In this document: positions 23,828-32,694 of the stretch, piece by piece
Numbering within the stretch: the first letter of the stretch is position 1
Layout: each line of letters opens with the position of its first letter
Source: Amycolatopsis sp. cg9
GTDB taxonomy: Bacteria; Actinomycetota; Actinomycetes; Mycobacteriales; Pseudonocardiaceae
Length of the DNA stretch: 64,000 nt
Direction of reading: 5' to 3'
Assembly: GCF_041346945.1 (NCBI RefSeq)
Contig: NZ_CP166850.1
Coordinates: 6,556,501-6,620,500 of the forward strand
The notes under the pieces: model-generated
Told to the model about the DNA's origin: nothing
Seen by the model: only the letters and a program-made list of their open reading frames with translations
The model's database searches: none
Program-made: the position numbers and the translations under genes

Positions 23828-26800
23828 ACGCCGCCGGGATCCGCGCCTGGCTGCTCGCCCGGCTCGGCGACGTCGACCCCGACCGTCCGCTCCAGGAGCT
23901 GGGTCTGTCCTCACGGGACGCGACGGCGCTCGCCGCCGACCTGGGCCGGTTCGTCGGCCGCCCGCTGGCCCCGATGCTCGTCTGGCAGTACCCGACGATC
24001 GCCGCGCTCGCCGCTCATCTGTCCACAGTGGAGCAGGCGTCGGTTCCCGAGCCGACGCGGGAAGCCGGGGAGCCGATCGCGATCGTCGGTCTCGGCTGCC
24101 GGCTGCCGGGCGGGATCGAGTCCCCGGCGGCGTTCTGGCGGTTCCTCGACGACGGCGGCGACGCGATCGGCGACGTCCCGGAGGGTCGCTGGGAGACGTT
24201 CGCCCCCGCCGAAGACCTGGCCGGGCTGCCGGCGCGGGGCGGGTTCCTCGACGACGTCGCCGGGTTCGACGCGGCGTTCTTCGGGATCACCCCGCGCGAA
24301 GCCGAGGCGATGGACCCGCAGCAGCGGATCCTGCTGGAGGTCGCGTGGGCGGCGCTGGAGCACGCCGGGATCCCGCCGGCCGGCCTGCGCGGCAGCCGGA
24401 CCGGCGTGTTCGTCGGGCTGTCGGCCACCGAGTACGGCTCGCTGACGATGACCGACGTCGCGGGGGTCGACGTCTGGTCGGGGACCGGGTCGGCGGCGAG
24501 CATCGCCGCGAACCGGCTGTCGTACCTGCTCGACCTGCGCGGGCCGAGCCTCACGCTGGACACGGCGTGCTCGTCGTCACTGGTCGCGGTGCACCAGGCG
24601 GTGCAGAGCCTGCGGCGCGGCGAAAGCGAACTGGCGCTCGCGGCGGGTGTCAACGTGCTGCTGTCGCCGGGCATCACGGCCGGGTTCCACCGGGCGGGGG
24701 TGCTCGCCGCCGACGGCCGCTGCAAGCCGTTCGACGCGGCCGCCGACGGCATCGTCCGCGGCGAGGGCTGCGGCGTCGTCGTGCTGAAGCCGCTGCGCGC
24801 GGCCCGGCGGGACGGCGACCGGGTGCTGGCCCTGGTGCGGGGCAGCGCGGTGAACTCGGACGGGCGCTCCAACGGGCTGACGGCACCGAACCCGGAGGCG
24901 CAGGCCGCGCTGCTGCGGGACGCCTACGCGGGGCTCGATCCGTCCTCTGTGGACTACGTCGAGGCGCACGGAACCGGCACCCCGCTGGGGGATCCGCTGG
25001 AGGCCGGGGCGCTGTCGGCGGTGCTCGGGCGCGACGCGGACCGCCCGCTGCTGCTCGGCTCGGTCAAGAGCAACCTCGGCCACCTCGAAGGGGCGGCCGG
25101 GATCGCCGGCCTGCTCAAGGTGGTGCTGGCCATGACGCACCGGCGGCTGCCGCCTAGCCTGCACTTCCGTTCGCCGAACCCGTACATCGACTTCGCCGGT
25201 TTGCGAGTGGTCGCGGAGGGGACGTCGTGGCCGCGGTACTCCGGGACCGCGCGGGCCGGGGTGTCGGCGTTCGGGTTCGGCGGGACCAACGCCCACGTCG
25301 TGCTCGAAGAGTGGCCCGCGGCGGCGTTCCCGGCCCGGGTGGAGCCGGCCGGGCCGCAGGTGTTCGCGCTTTCGGCCCGCTCCGGCGAGGCTTTGCGGGC
25401 GCGGGCCGGCGAGCTGGCGGACTGGCTCGACGGGACGGAGGTCCCGCTGGGCCCGGTCGCGGCGACGCTGGCCCACCGCCGGGAGCACCTGCCGGTCCGG
25501 GGCGCGGTGGTGGGGGAGAGCCGCGGGGAAGTGGTGGAGGCGCTGCGCGAGCTGGCGGCCGGGCGGGGGATTGTGGCGGGTTCGGCTGGGCTGGGTGGCG
25601 GGCAGCGGTCTGCGTCGGGCTCGGCTGAGTTGGCCGCGGGGCGGGGAATCGCGTCGGGCTCGGCTGAGCTGGCTGGTGGTGGCTCGATCGCCCCGGCGGG
25701 CGGCGGTGGCTCCGCTGAGGCGCGGGGCCTGACCGGTGAGCCCAGCGTGGTCTTCGTCTTCTCCGGCTACGGTTCGCAGTGGTCCGGCATGGGCCGCGGC
25801 CTCCTCGAATCCGAGCCCGCCTTCCGCGCCGAGATCGAAGCCCTCGATCCCGTTTTCCGCGCCCACGCCGGGTTCTCCCTCCGCGAAGCGCTCGATCAGG
25901 ACCTGCCGGACCTGGCCACGACCCAGCTCACGCTCTTCGGCGTGCAGCTCGCCCTCGCCGCGCTGTGGCGGGCGCAGGGCGTCACCCCGGCCGCCGTGCT
26001 GGGGCACTCGATGGGGGAGGTCGCCGCGGCCGTGGTCGCCGGGGCGCTCGATGTCGCCGCCGGGGTGCAGGTCATGGCCACCCGGGCGCGGCTGCTTGCC
26101 GAACTCGACCAGTCGGGGGCGGGGGCGATGGCCGTCGTCGAGCTCTCGCCCGCCGAGCTCGCGGAGTTCCCCGAAGTCGCCATCGCGGTGTACGCCTCGG
26201 CCACCCAGTGCACCGTCAGCGGGCCCGCCGACCAGGTCGAAGCGCTCGTCGAGCACGCCGAAAGCCGCGGGAGGCTGGCGCGGCGGCTGCCCGTCGGCGG
26301 GGCCGGGCACTCCGCCGCCGTCGACGCCGTGCTCGGGCGGCTGCGCGAAGACCTGGCCGGGCTCACCCCGGGCGAAGCCGGGATTCCCTGCTACAGCAGC
26401 GTTCTCGACGACCCCCGGGCGCGGCCCGCGTTCGACGTCGAGTACTGGGCCGCGAATCTGCGCCGTCCGGTGCGGTTCAGCCAGGCCCTCGCCGCGGCGG
26501 CCGGGGACGGGCACACCGCCTTCGTCGAGATCGCGCCGCACCCCGTCGCGCTCGCCGCGATCGAGCAGGCCGGTGCGCTCGGCCTGCCGTCGGGGAGTCG
26601 CCGGGCCGACGAGCGGACGGCGTTCCTGACCAGCCTCGCCCGGCTGCACGTGCTGGGCCGGCCCGGTGTGCTCGCCGCGCGGCCGACGGCGGCGCCGGTC
26701 GAGCTGCCCGGGCCTGTCTGGCGGCACGAGCGGTTCTGGCCGCGGCGGGCCGTCCGCGCCGGCGGCGGCCACCCGCTGCTGGGCGTCCACATCGAACACC

Positions 26801-29800
26801 CGGACGGCGGCCACCTCTGGCGCGCCGACGTCGGCACCGCGCTGCTGCCGTGGCTGGCCGACCACACCGTGCGGGGCCGGCCGGTGTTCCCGGCCACCGG
26901 GTTCCTCGAGCTGGCACTGGCCGCCGGCGGGCACGTGCGCGACCTCGAACTGCGGGAAGTGCTCCCGCTCGCCGACCACACCGAGGTGACGACCACCCTG
27001 ACCGGCGGCGAGCTGTGCGTGCACGCCAAGTCCGCGGCCGGTGAGTGGGTTCGCCACGCCACGGCGCGGGTCGGGACCGGTGGGACGCCGTCGGCGCCGT
27101 TCGGTGAGGCCGGCGGTGAGCCCGTCGACGTCTACCGCGCGCTGGCCGAGCTGGGCCAGTCCTACGGGCCGGCGTTCCGCGGCCTGCGGCTGGTCGTGGC
27201 CGCGGACGGCCGCGCGTCGGCGTCGATCGCGCTGCCCGGCGCCGACCACCCGGCGTACGTGCTGCACCCCGCCCTCGCCGACGCCTGCCTGCACGCACTG
27301 GCCGCCGCCGTCGGTTCCGCGGACACCCTCTACCTGCCGCTTTCCGTGGGCGAGGTGGTCGTCGCGGGCGAACCGCGCCGGGGCGTGCGGGTGGACGCCG
27401 TGGTCGCCCCCGCCGGCGACGGCCTGCTCGGGAGCGTCCAGCTGGTCGACGCCGAGGACGTCGTCCTGGTGGAGTTCCGCGACGTCTACTGCCGCCGGTT
27501 CCGCGACGCGGCGGTGGCGCGGCTCCTGCTCGAAGCGACCTGGCAGCCGGTGGAGCTGCCCGAAGAGCCGGAGCGCGACCACGACTGGATCGAGCTGGAC
27601 ACCGCCCGCCTCGGCGACCGGGCCGCGCTCGCGAAACTGGTGCGCGACGGCGAACCGGCCGCGGTCGTCGCCCGCCTCGGCCGGGCGGGCGGCCCGGACC
27701 CCGAGTCCGCCGCGCGGCTGGTCGAGACGCTGACCGGGGTCGTCGCCGAACTGGCCGAACTACCGGTGCCGCCGCGGTTGTGGCTGGTCACGGCGGGGGC
27801 CCAGGTCGTCCGGCCGGGGGAGGCGGGCGATCCCGGGACGGCCGCGGTGCGCGGGCTGGTGCGGGTGCTCGCGTTCGAGCACCCGGAACTGCGGGTGTCG
27901 CTCGCCGACTTCGACGACTTCGCCCGGTTGCGGGACGAGATCCGCGCGGACGCCCCGGACGACGAGATCGCTTGGCGCGACGGCGTCCGGTACGCCCGGC
28001 GGCTGACCCGCCCGGAACTCGGTGAAGCGGTCCGCGAGCCGGTCCGTGACGGCGCGTACATCATCACCGGCGGGCTGGGCGGGCTCGGCCTGGTGGCGGC
28101 GAAGTGGCTGGCCGAGCACGGAGCGACCCGGGTGGTGCTCGGCGGCCGGCGCGCCGCCGATCCGGGCGGGTCGAGTGCCGAAGTCCGGGTCGTGACCGGG
28201 GACATCGCCGAACCCGGGACCGCCGAAAAGCTGGTCGCGGCCGCCGTCGAAGGGGGCGTGCCGCTGCGCGGGGTGCTGCACGCCGCCGGCGTGCTCGCCG
28301 ACGGGGCCGCGATCACCCTCGACGCCGGCGCGCTCGACGCCGTCTGGCGGCCCAAGGCGCTGGGGGCTTGGCGGCTGCACCAGGCGACCGCCGGGCACGA
28401 CCTGGACTGGTGGCTCGTCTACTCCTCCGCCGCCGCGCTCTTGGGGTCGCCGGGCCAGACCGCCTACGCGACCGCCAACGCCTGGGCCGACGCCCTCGTC
28501 GCCTGGCGCCGGGCCCAAGGGCTGCCCGCCGCGACCGTCAACTGGGGTGCCTGGGGCGAGGCCGGCGCCGCGGCCGGGTCGGTGAACCCGGTGCTCACCC
28601 CGCTCGGTACCGGCGAAGCCTTGAGCGCTCTCGAGGCCGTCCTGGCGACGGACCGTCCGGAAACCGGCGTCGCCCGCGTCGACGCCGGGACTGTCCTCGA
28701 ACTGTTCCCGCGCCTCGCCGACCGCCCGTTCTTCAGCCTGTTCAGCCCACCGAAACAGTCCACTTGGGACGGTATGGCGGCGTTGCGGGCCGGGACGCCC
28801 GAGCGGGCCAGGGCCGCGATCGCCGACCACCTCGCCGGCCTGATCGCGGACCTGCTGGGCTTCGCCGAGGTCGACCGGGACGTACCGCTCACCCGGCTCG
28901 GGCTCGATTCGCTGTCGGCCATGCGCGCCCGCGGCGCCGTGGAACGCGATTTCGGGCTGCCGCTGCCGATTCCGCTGCTCCTGCGCGGGGCCAGCCTCGG
29001 CGAGCTCGCCGGGCACCTGGCCGAGCAGGCCGGGTTCGGGACCACCACGCCGGCCGGGCGGGTGGTCGCCGGGCCGCGTGATCCGGCCGAACGGTGGGTG
29101 GCGCGGCACTGGCGGACCGTCGTGGGCGGGACCGAACCCGGGGTGCACGACGACTTCTTCGCCGCGGGCGGCGATCCGGACCGGCTGCGGGCGCTGTTCG
29201 CGGCCGAGCTCGACGTGGTGCCCGACCGGCTGTTCGACACCCCGACCGTCGCCGCGATGGCCGATCTGCTGCGGCCCGAGCTGGAAGGGCACGGGGGCGG
29301 GCCGGTGCGGGTGCTGCGCGACGGCGTCGCCGACCCGGTGTTCCTGTTCCACCCGGCGGGCGGCCGGGCGAGCGTGTACCGCGAGCTCGTGCGGCTGCTG
29401 CCGGAAGGGCAGCCGGTGTACGGGTTCGAGCGGATCGACGACGAGGACACCGTCGAGGGCAAGGCCGCCTGCTACGCGGAACTGGTCCGCGAGATCCAGC
29501 CGGACGGTCCCTACCGGCTCGGCGGCTGGTCGTTCGGCGGCTGCCTGGCCTACGAGACCGCGCGGCAGCTGGGCGGCGCCGAGCTGGTGTTCCTGATCGA
29601 CACCATCCTGCCGCTGCCCGCGGCCGGAACCGCGGTGGAAGACCTGCTGCTGGACCGCTTCGACCGGTTCGCCGACCACGTTTCGCGCACGTACGGGGTC
29701 CCGTTCCCGCTCCCGCGCGACGAGCTCACGCGGCTGGACGAGGACGCCCAGATCCGGTGGGTGCTGGCGAAGCTGACCGAGCTCGTGCCGGACCTCGGCG

Positions 29801-30096
29801 CCGGGGTCCTGCGGCACCAGTACGAGTCCTATGTGGACGCGCGGGTCGCCGAGCGGTACACCCCCGAGCGCTACGACGGGCGCGTGGTGCTGCTGCGGGC
29901 GCAGGACCCGCACCCGCTGACCACCGCGCTGGACCCGCGGTACCTGCGCACCGACGACGCGCTCGGCTGGGACGCGCACTGCCCCGCCCTCGACGTCGTG
30001 CGGGTACCGGGCGACCACGTGTCGATGATCGACCCGCCGCACGTGGCGGCGCTGGCGGCCGCGCTCACCGCGCGGCTCGGGACGGGGGTGCGCTGA
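23824..30096 (+). CDS. Pks13-like type I polyketide synthase with added DH and KR domains (ACP-KS-AT-DH-KR-ACP-TE)
   Basis: The protein has 2090 residues. Domains: ACP1 (1-80, Ser30 in LGLSSRDA); KS (82-495; C249 in TACSSS, H382, H420); a Gly/Ala/Ser linker (575-640); AT (640-960; S729 in GHSMGE; GGAGHS near 829); DH (H1014 in HTVRGRPVFP, D1153 in DACLH); KR (NADPH loop TGGLGGLG near 1412, Y1548); ACP2 (S1696 in LGLDSLSA); a carrier-like spacer with no Ser (GGDPDRL, about 1782); TE (S1903 in GWSFGG, H2065). ACP1, the PRDPAER spacer and the HPAGG...YGFER thioesterase match mycobacterial Pks13, which lacks DH and KR. It likely condenses a FAAL-loaded acyl chain with a carboxyacyl extender made via the adjacent AccD. 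GTG 23824 overlaps the FAAL stop. Confidence 0.93.
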   Translation: MNAAGIRAWLLARLGDVDPDRPLQELGLSSRDATALAADLGRFVGRPLAPMLVWQYPTIAALAAHLSTVEQASVPEPTREAGEPIAIVGLGCRLPGGIESPAAFWRFLDDGGDAIGDVPEGRWETFAPAEDLAGLPARGGFLDDVAGFDAAFFGITPREAEAMDPQQRILLEVAWAALEHAGIPPAGLRGSRTGVFVGLSATEYGSLTMTDVAGVDVWSGTGSAASIAANRLSYLLDLRGPSLTLDTACSSSLVAVHQAVQSLRRGESELALAAGVNVLLSPGITAGFHRAGVLAADGRCKPFDAAADGIVRGEGCGVVVLKPLRAARRDGDRVLALVRGSAVNSDGRSNGLTAPNPEAQAALLRDAYAGLDPSSVDYVEAHGTGTPLGDPLEAGALSAVLGRDADRPLLLGSVKSNLGHLEGAAGIAGLLKVVLAMTHRRLPPSLHFRSPNPYIDFAGLRVVAEGTSWPRYSGTARAGVSAFGFGGTNAHVVLEEWPAAAFPARVEPAGPQVFALSARSGEALRARAGELADWLDGTEVPLGPVAATLAHRREHLPVRGAVVGESRGEVVEALRELAAGRGIVAGSAGLGGGQRSASGSAELAAGRGIASGSAELAGGGSIAPAGGGGSAEARGLTGEPSVVFVFSGYGSQWSGMGRGLLESEPAFRAEIEALDPVFRAHAGFSLREALDQDLPDLATTQLTLFGVQLALAALWRAQGVTPAAVLGHSMGEVAAAVVAGALDVAAGVQVMATRARLLAELDQSGAGAMAVVELSPAELAEFPEVAIAVYASATQCTVSGPADQVEALVEHAESRGRLARRLPVGGAGHSAAVDAVLGRLREDLAGLTPGEAGIPCYSSVLDDPRARPAFDVEYWAANLRRPVRFSQALAAAAGDGHTAFVEIAPHPVALAAIEQAGALGLPSGSRRADERTAFLTSLARLHVLGRPGVLAARPTAAPVELPGPVWRHERFWPRRAVRAGGGHPLLGVHIEHPDGGHLWRADVGTALLPWLADHTVRGRPVFPATGFLELALAAGGHVRDLELREVLPLADHTEVTTTLTGGELCVHAKSAAGEWVRHATARVGTGGTPSAPFGEAGGEPVDVYRALAELGQSYGPAFRGLRLVVAADGRASASIALPGADHPAYVLHPALADACLHALAAAVGSADTLYLPLSVGEVVVAGEPRRGVRVDAVVAPAGDGLLGSVQLVDAEDVVLVEFRDVYCRRFRDAAVARLLLEATWQPVELPEEPERDHDWIELDTARLGDRAALAKLVRDGEPAAVVARLGRAGGPDPESAARLVETLTGVVAELAELPVPPRLWLVTAGAQVVRPGEAGDPGTAAVRGLVRVLAFEHPELRVSLADFDDFARLRDEIRADAPDDEIAWRDGVRYARRLTRPELGEAVREPVRDGAYIITGGLGGLGLVAAKWLAEHGATRVVLGGRRAADPGGSSAEVRVVTGDIAEPGTAEKLVAAAVEGGVPLRGVLHAAGVLADGAAITLDAGALDAVWRPKALGAWRLHQATAGHDLDWWLVYSSAAALLGSPGQTAYATANAWADALVAWRRAQGLPAATVNWGAWGEAGAAAGSVNPVLTPLGTGEALSALEAVLATDRPETGVARVDAGTVLELFPRLADRPFFSLFSPPKQSTWDGMAALRAGTPERARAAIADHLAGLIADLLGFAEVDRDVPLTRLGLDSLSAMRARGAVERDFGLPLPIPLLLRGASLGELAGHLAEQAGFGTTTPAGRVVAGPRDPAERWVARHWRTVVGGTEPGVHDDFFAAGGDPDRLRALFAAELDVVPDRLFDTPTVAAMADLLRPELEGHGGGPVRVLRDGVADPVFLFHPAGGRASVYRELVRLLPEGQPVYGFERIDDEDTVEGKAACYAELVREIQPDGPYRLGGWSFGGCLAYETARQLGGAELVFLIDTILPLPAAGTAVEDLLLDRFDRFADHVSRTYGVPFPLPRDELTRLDEDAQIRWVLAKLTELVPDLGAGVLRHQYESYVDARVAERYTPERYDGRVVLLRAQDPHPLTTALDPRYLRTDDALGWDAHCPALDVVRVPGDHVSMIDPPHVAALAAALTARLGTGVR

Positions 30097-31673
30097 TGGA
30101 CGAACTCACGCCGGGGACGGCGTTCCGGATCGCCGACCTCGCCGCGCGGCAGGACGAAGCCGTGCGGATCGCCGAGAAGCGGGCCGTCGACCGGCAGCAC
30201 GCCAAGGGCAAGCTGACCGCGCGCGAGCGGATCGGGCTGCTGCTGGACCCCGGGTCCTTCGTGGAGCTCGACCAGTTCGCGCGGCACCGGTGCGCCGAGT
30301 TCGGGATGGACGCCAACCGGCCGTGGGGCGACGGCGTGGTGACCGGGCACGGCACCGTCGACGGACGGCAGATCTGCGTGTTCTCGCAGGACTTCAGCGT
30401 CTTCGGCGGCAGCATGGGTGAAGTTTCGGGCGAGAAGGTCCTCAAGGTGATGGACCTCGCGATGGCGCTGGGCTGCCCGGTCGTCGGGATCAACGACTCC
30501 GGCGGCGCCCGGATCCAGGAAGGCGTCGTTTCGCTGGCGTACTACGCCGAACTCGGCCGCCGCAACGCCCACGCCTCCGGCGTCGTCCCGCAGATCTCGA
30601 TGATCATGGGCCCGTGCGCGGGCGGCGCCGTCTACGCGCCCGCGATCACCGACTTCACCGTGATGGTCGACGGGACTTCGCACATGTTCGTCACCGGCCC
30701 GGACGTCGTGCACGCGGTCACCGGCGAGCGGGTGACCGCGCAGGAGCTCGGCGGCGCGGCCGTCCAGTCCGAAGTGGCCGGCAACGCCCACCACCGCGCG
30801 GTGTCCGAAGAGGACGCCGTCGAGTGGGTGCAGACCCTGCTCGGCTACCTGCCGCAGAACAACCTCGACCTCGCCCCGGAGTACGCCGACGACACCAGTC
30901 CCGCCGTCACGCCGGCCGACCTCGAGCTCGACCGGCTGGTGCCCGACTCGCCGCACCGGACCTACGACATGGCCGAGCTGATCGCCGCGCTGGTCGACGA
31001 CGGCGACTACACCGAGGTCCACAGTGCCTTCGCGCCCAACATGATCTGCGCGTTCGGCCGGGTGCAGGGCCGGTCGGTCGGCGTCGTCGCCAACCAGCCG
31101 CGCCACCAGGCCGGCGTGCTCGACATCGACGCGTCCGAGAAGGCCGCGCGGTTCGTGCGTTTCTGCGACGCCTTCGGGATCCCGCTGCTCACCCTCGCCG
31201 ACGTCCCCGGCTACCTGCCCGGCACCGGCCAGGAACGCGGCGGGATCATCCGCCGCGGTGCCAAGCTGATCTACGCCTACTCGGAAGCCACCGTGCCGAA
31301 GGTGACCGTGGTCGTGCGCAAGGCCTACGGCGGCGGCTACGCGGTGATGGGCTCGAAGCACCTCGGCGCCGACGCCGTGCTCGCCTGGCCCACCGCGGAA
31401 ATCGCGGTGATGGGCGCCGAAGGCGCGGTGCAGGTGCTGCACCGGCGCGAGCTGGCCGCCTTGCCACCGGAACGCCGGGAAGCCGCGCGCCGCCGGCTCA
31501 CCGACGAGTACCGCGAACGCCACGGCGGCCCCTACCTGGCCGCCGAACGCGGGTACGTCGACCAGGTCGTCACGCCGTCGCAGACCCGCCTGCACGTGGC
31601 TCGGGCGCTGCGGACCCTGCGGACCAAACGGCAGACCCTGCCGGCGAAGAAGCACGGCAACATCCCCCTGTGA
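30096..31673 (+). CDS. Acyl-CoA carboxylase beta subunit (carboxyltransferase; AccD4/PccB-like)
   Basis: The 525-residue carboxyltransferase has DRQHAKGKLTARERIGLLLD, INDSGGARIQEGVVSLAYYAEL (acyl-CoA oxyanion loop), MIMGPCAGGAVYAPA and VPGYLPGTGQERGGIIRRGAKLIYAY (biotin side), and GGGYAVMGSKHLGAD. It ends GNIPL as actinobacterial AccD/PccB subunits do. With a biotinylated alpha subunit encoded elsewhere it carboxylates acyl-CoA. ATG 30096 overlaps the PKS stop (TGATG). Placement directly after FAAL and the Pks13-like PKS reproduces fadD32-pks13-accD4, so it probably makes the (alkyl)malonyl-type extender for this PKS. Confidence 0.92.
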   Translation: MDELTPGTAFRIADLAARQDEAVRIAEKRAVDRQHAKGKLTARERIGLLLDPGSFVELDQFARHRCAEFGMDANRPWGDGVVTGHGTVDGRQICVFSQDFSVFGGSMGEVSGEKVLKVMDLAMALGCPVVGINDSGGARIQEGVVSLAYYAELGRRNAHASGVVPQISMIMGPCAGGAVYAPAITDFTVMVDGTSHMFVTGPDVVHAVTGERVTAQELGGAAVQSEVAGNAHHRAVSEEDAVEWVQTLLGYLPQNNLDLAPEYADDTSPAVTPADLELDRLVPDSPHRTYDMAELIAALVDDGDYTEVHSAFAPNMICAFGRVQGRSVGVVANQPRHQAGVLDIDASEKAARFVRFCDAFGIPLLTLADVPGYLPGTGQERGGIIRRGAKLIYAYSEATVPKVTVVVRKAYGGGYAVMGSKHLGADAVLAWPTAEIAVMGAEGAVQVLHRRELAALPPERREAARRRLTDEYRERHGGPYLAAERGYVDQVVTPSQTRLHVARALRTLRTKRQTLPAKKHGNIPL

Positions 31674-31690
31674 CGAGTCGAGGAGTCGCG

Positions 31691-32665
31691 ATGAAGCGAT
31701 GGGCTTTGCTGGCGTTGTCGGCCGTGCTCTTGGTGGCCGCCGGCGGCGTGACCCCGGCCGTGGCCGCCCCCGCCGTGGCCGACGACGGCGCGAAGGTCGT
31801 CGGCGAAACCTGGCTGGACGCCCGGACCGTCGACCTCAAGATCAGTTCGCCCGCGCTCGGCACGACCGGGCTGGTCCGGCTGATCGTGCCGACCGGCTGG
31901 GCGGCGCAGCCGAGCCGGACCTGGCCGGTGCTGTTCCTGCTGCACGGCTGCTGCGAGCCGGTCGACTACCAGTCGTGGGACCGGTTCACCGACGTCAAGG
32001 CGTTCACCGCGAACAAGGACGCCCTCGTCGTGATGCCGACCGACGGGCCGGCCGGGATGTACACCAAGTGGTGGAACTTCGGGTTGAGCGGCACCCCCGA
32101 CTGGGAGACGTTCCACACCGCCGAAGTGCGCCAGATCGTCGAACGCGGTTACCGCGGCGGCACCAAGCGGGCGGTCGCCGGGCTGTCGATCGGCGGCTAC
32201 GGCGCGCTCGCCTACGCGTTCAAGCACCCGGGGATGTTCGGCGCGGCCGCGTCCTACAGCGGCGTGCCGAACACGCTCTTCCCGGGCATCCCGGTCTGGA
32301 TCATCGGCATCCTGGCCCGCGCCGGCATCTTCAACTATCTCCAGCTTTGGGGTGACTCCTTCGGGATGCGGCCGCTCTGGTCGGCCGCCAACCCGTACGA
32401 CCACGCCGACCAGCTGCGCGGCACGGCGCTCTACATCTCCTGCGGCAACGGCCAGACCGGGCCGCTCGACCCCCCGGGGCAGTCCGACGTCCTTGAGCCC
32501 TCGGCGCTGCTGTCGTCGCAGAGCTTCACGGATCTGCTGCGGGCCAAGGGGATTCCCGCGACCGTCGACTACTACGGACCGGGCACGCACAGCTGGCCGT
32601 ACTGGCAGCGGGCCCTGCACAAATCGTGGCCGGTCCTCGCCGGCGCGCTCGGCCTCCCGGCCTGA
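31691..32665 (+). CDS. Secreted alpha/beta-hydrolase esterase, antigen 85 / mycolyltransferase-like
   Basis: The 324-residue protein has a signal peptide (KRWALLALSAVLLVAAGGVTPAVA-A). The esterase-D/Ag85 fold is visible: VLFLLHGCCEPVDYQSWDRFTDV, VVMPTDGPAGMYTKWWNF, the nucleophile elbow AGLSIGGYGALAYAFKHP and the C-terminal catalytic His in GTHSWPYW. Ag85 enzymes transfer mycolates between trehalose and the wall; others in the family are simple esterases. ATG 31691 has AGGAG 10 nt upstream, and the gene is 17 bp after accD in the same operon. A role in extracytoplasmic transfer or hydrolysis of the PKS-derived lipid is inferred from that position. Confidence 0.82.
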   Translation: MKRWALLALSAVLLVAAGGVTPAVAAPAVADDGAKVVGETWLDARTVDLKISSPALGTTGLVRLIVPTGWAAQPSRTWPVLFLLHGCCEPVDYQSWDRFTDVKAFTANKDALVVMPTDGPAGMYTKWWNFGLSGTPDWETFHTAEVRQIVERGYRGGTKRAVAGLSIGGYGALAYAFKHPGMFGAAASYSGVPNTLFPGIPVWIIGILARAGIFNYLQLWGDSFGMRPLWSAANPYDHADQLRGTALYISCGNGQTGPLDPPGQSDVLEPSALLSSQSFTDLLRAKGIPATVDYYGPGTHSWPYWQRALHKSWPVLAGALGLPA

Positions 32666-32694
32666 GTGGTTCCCTTCGACTGATGGAGGTTGTG

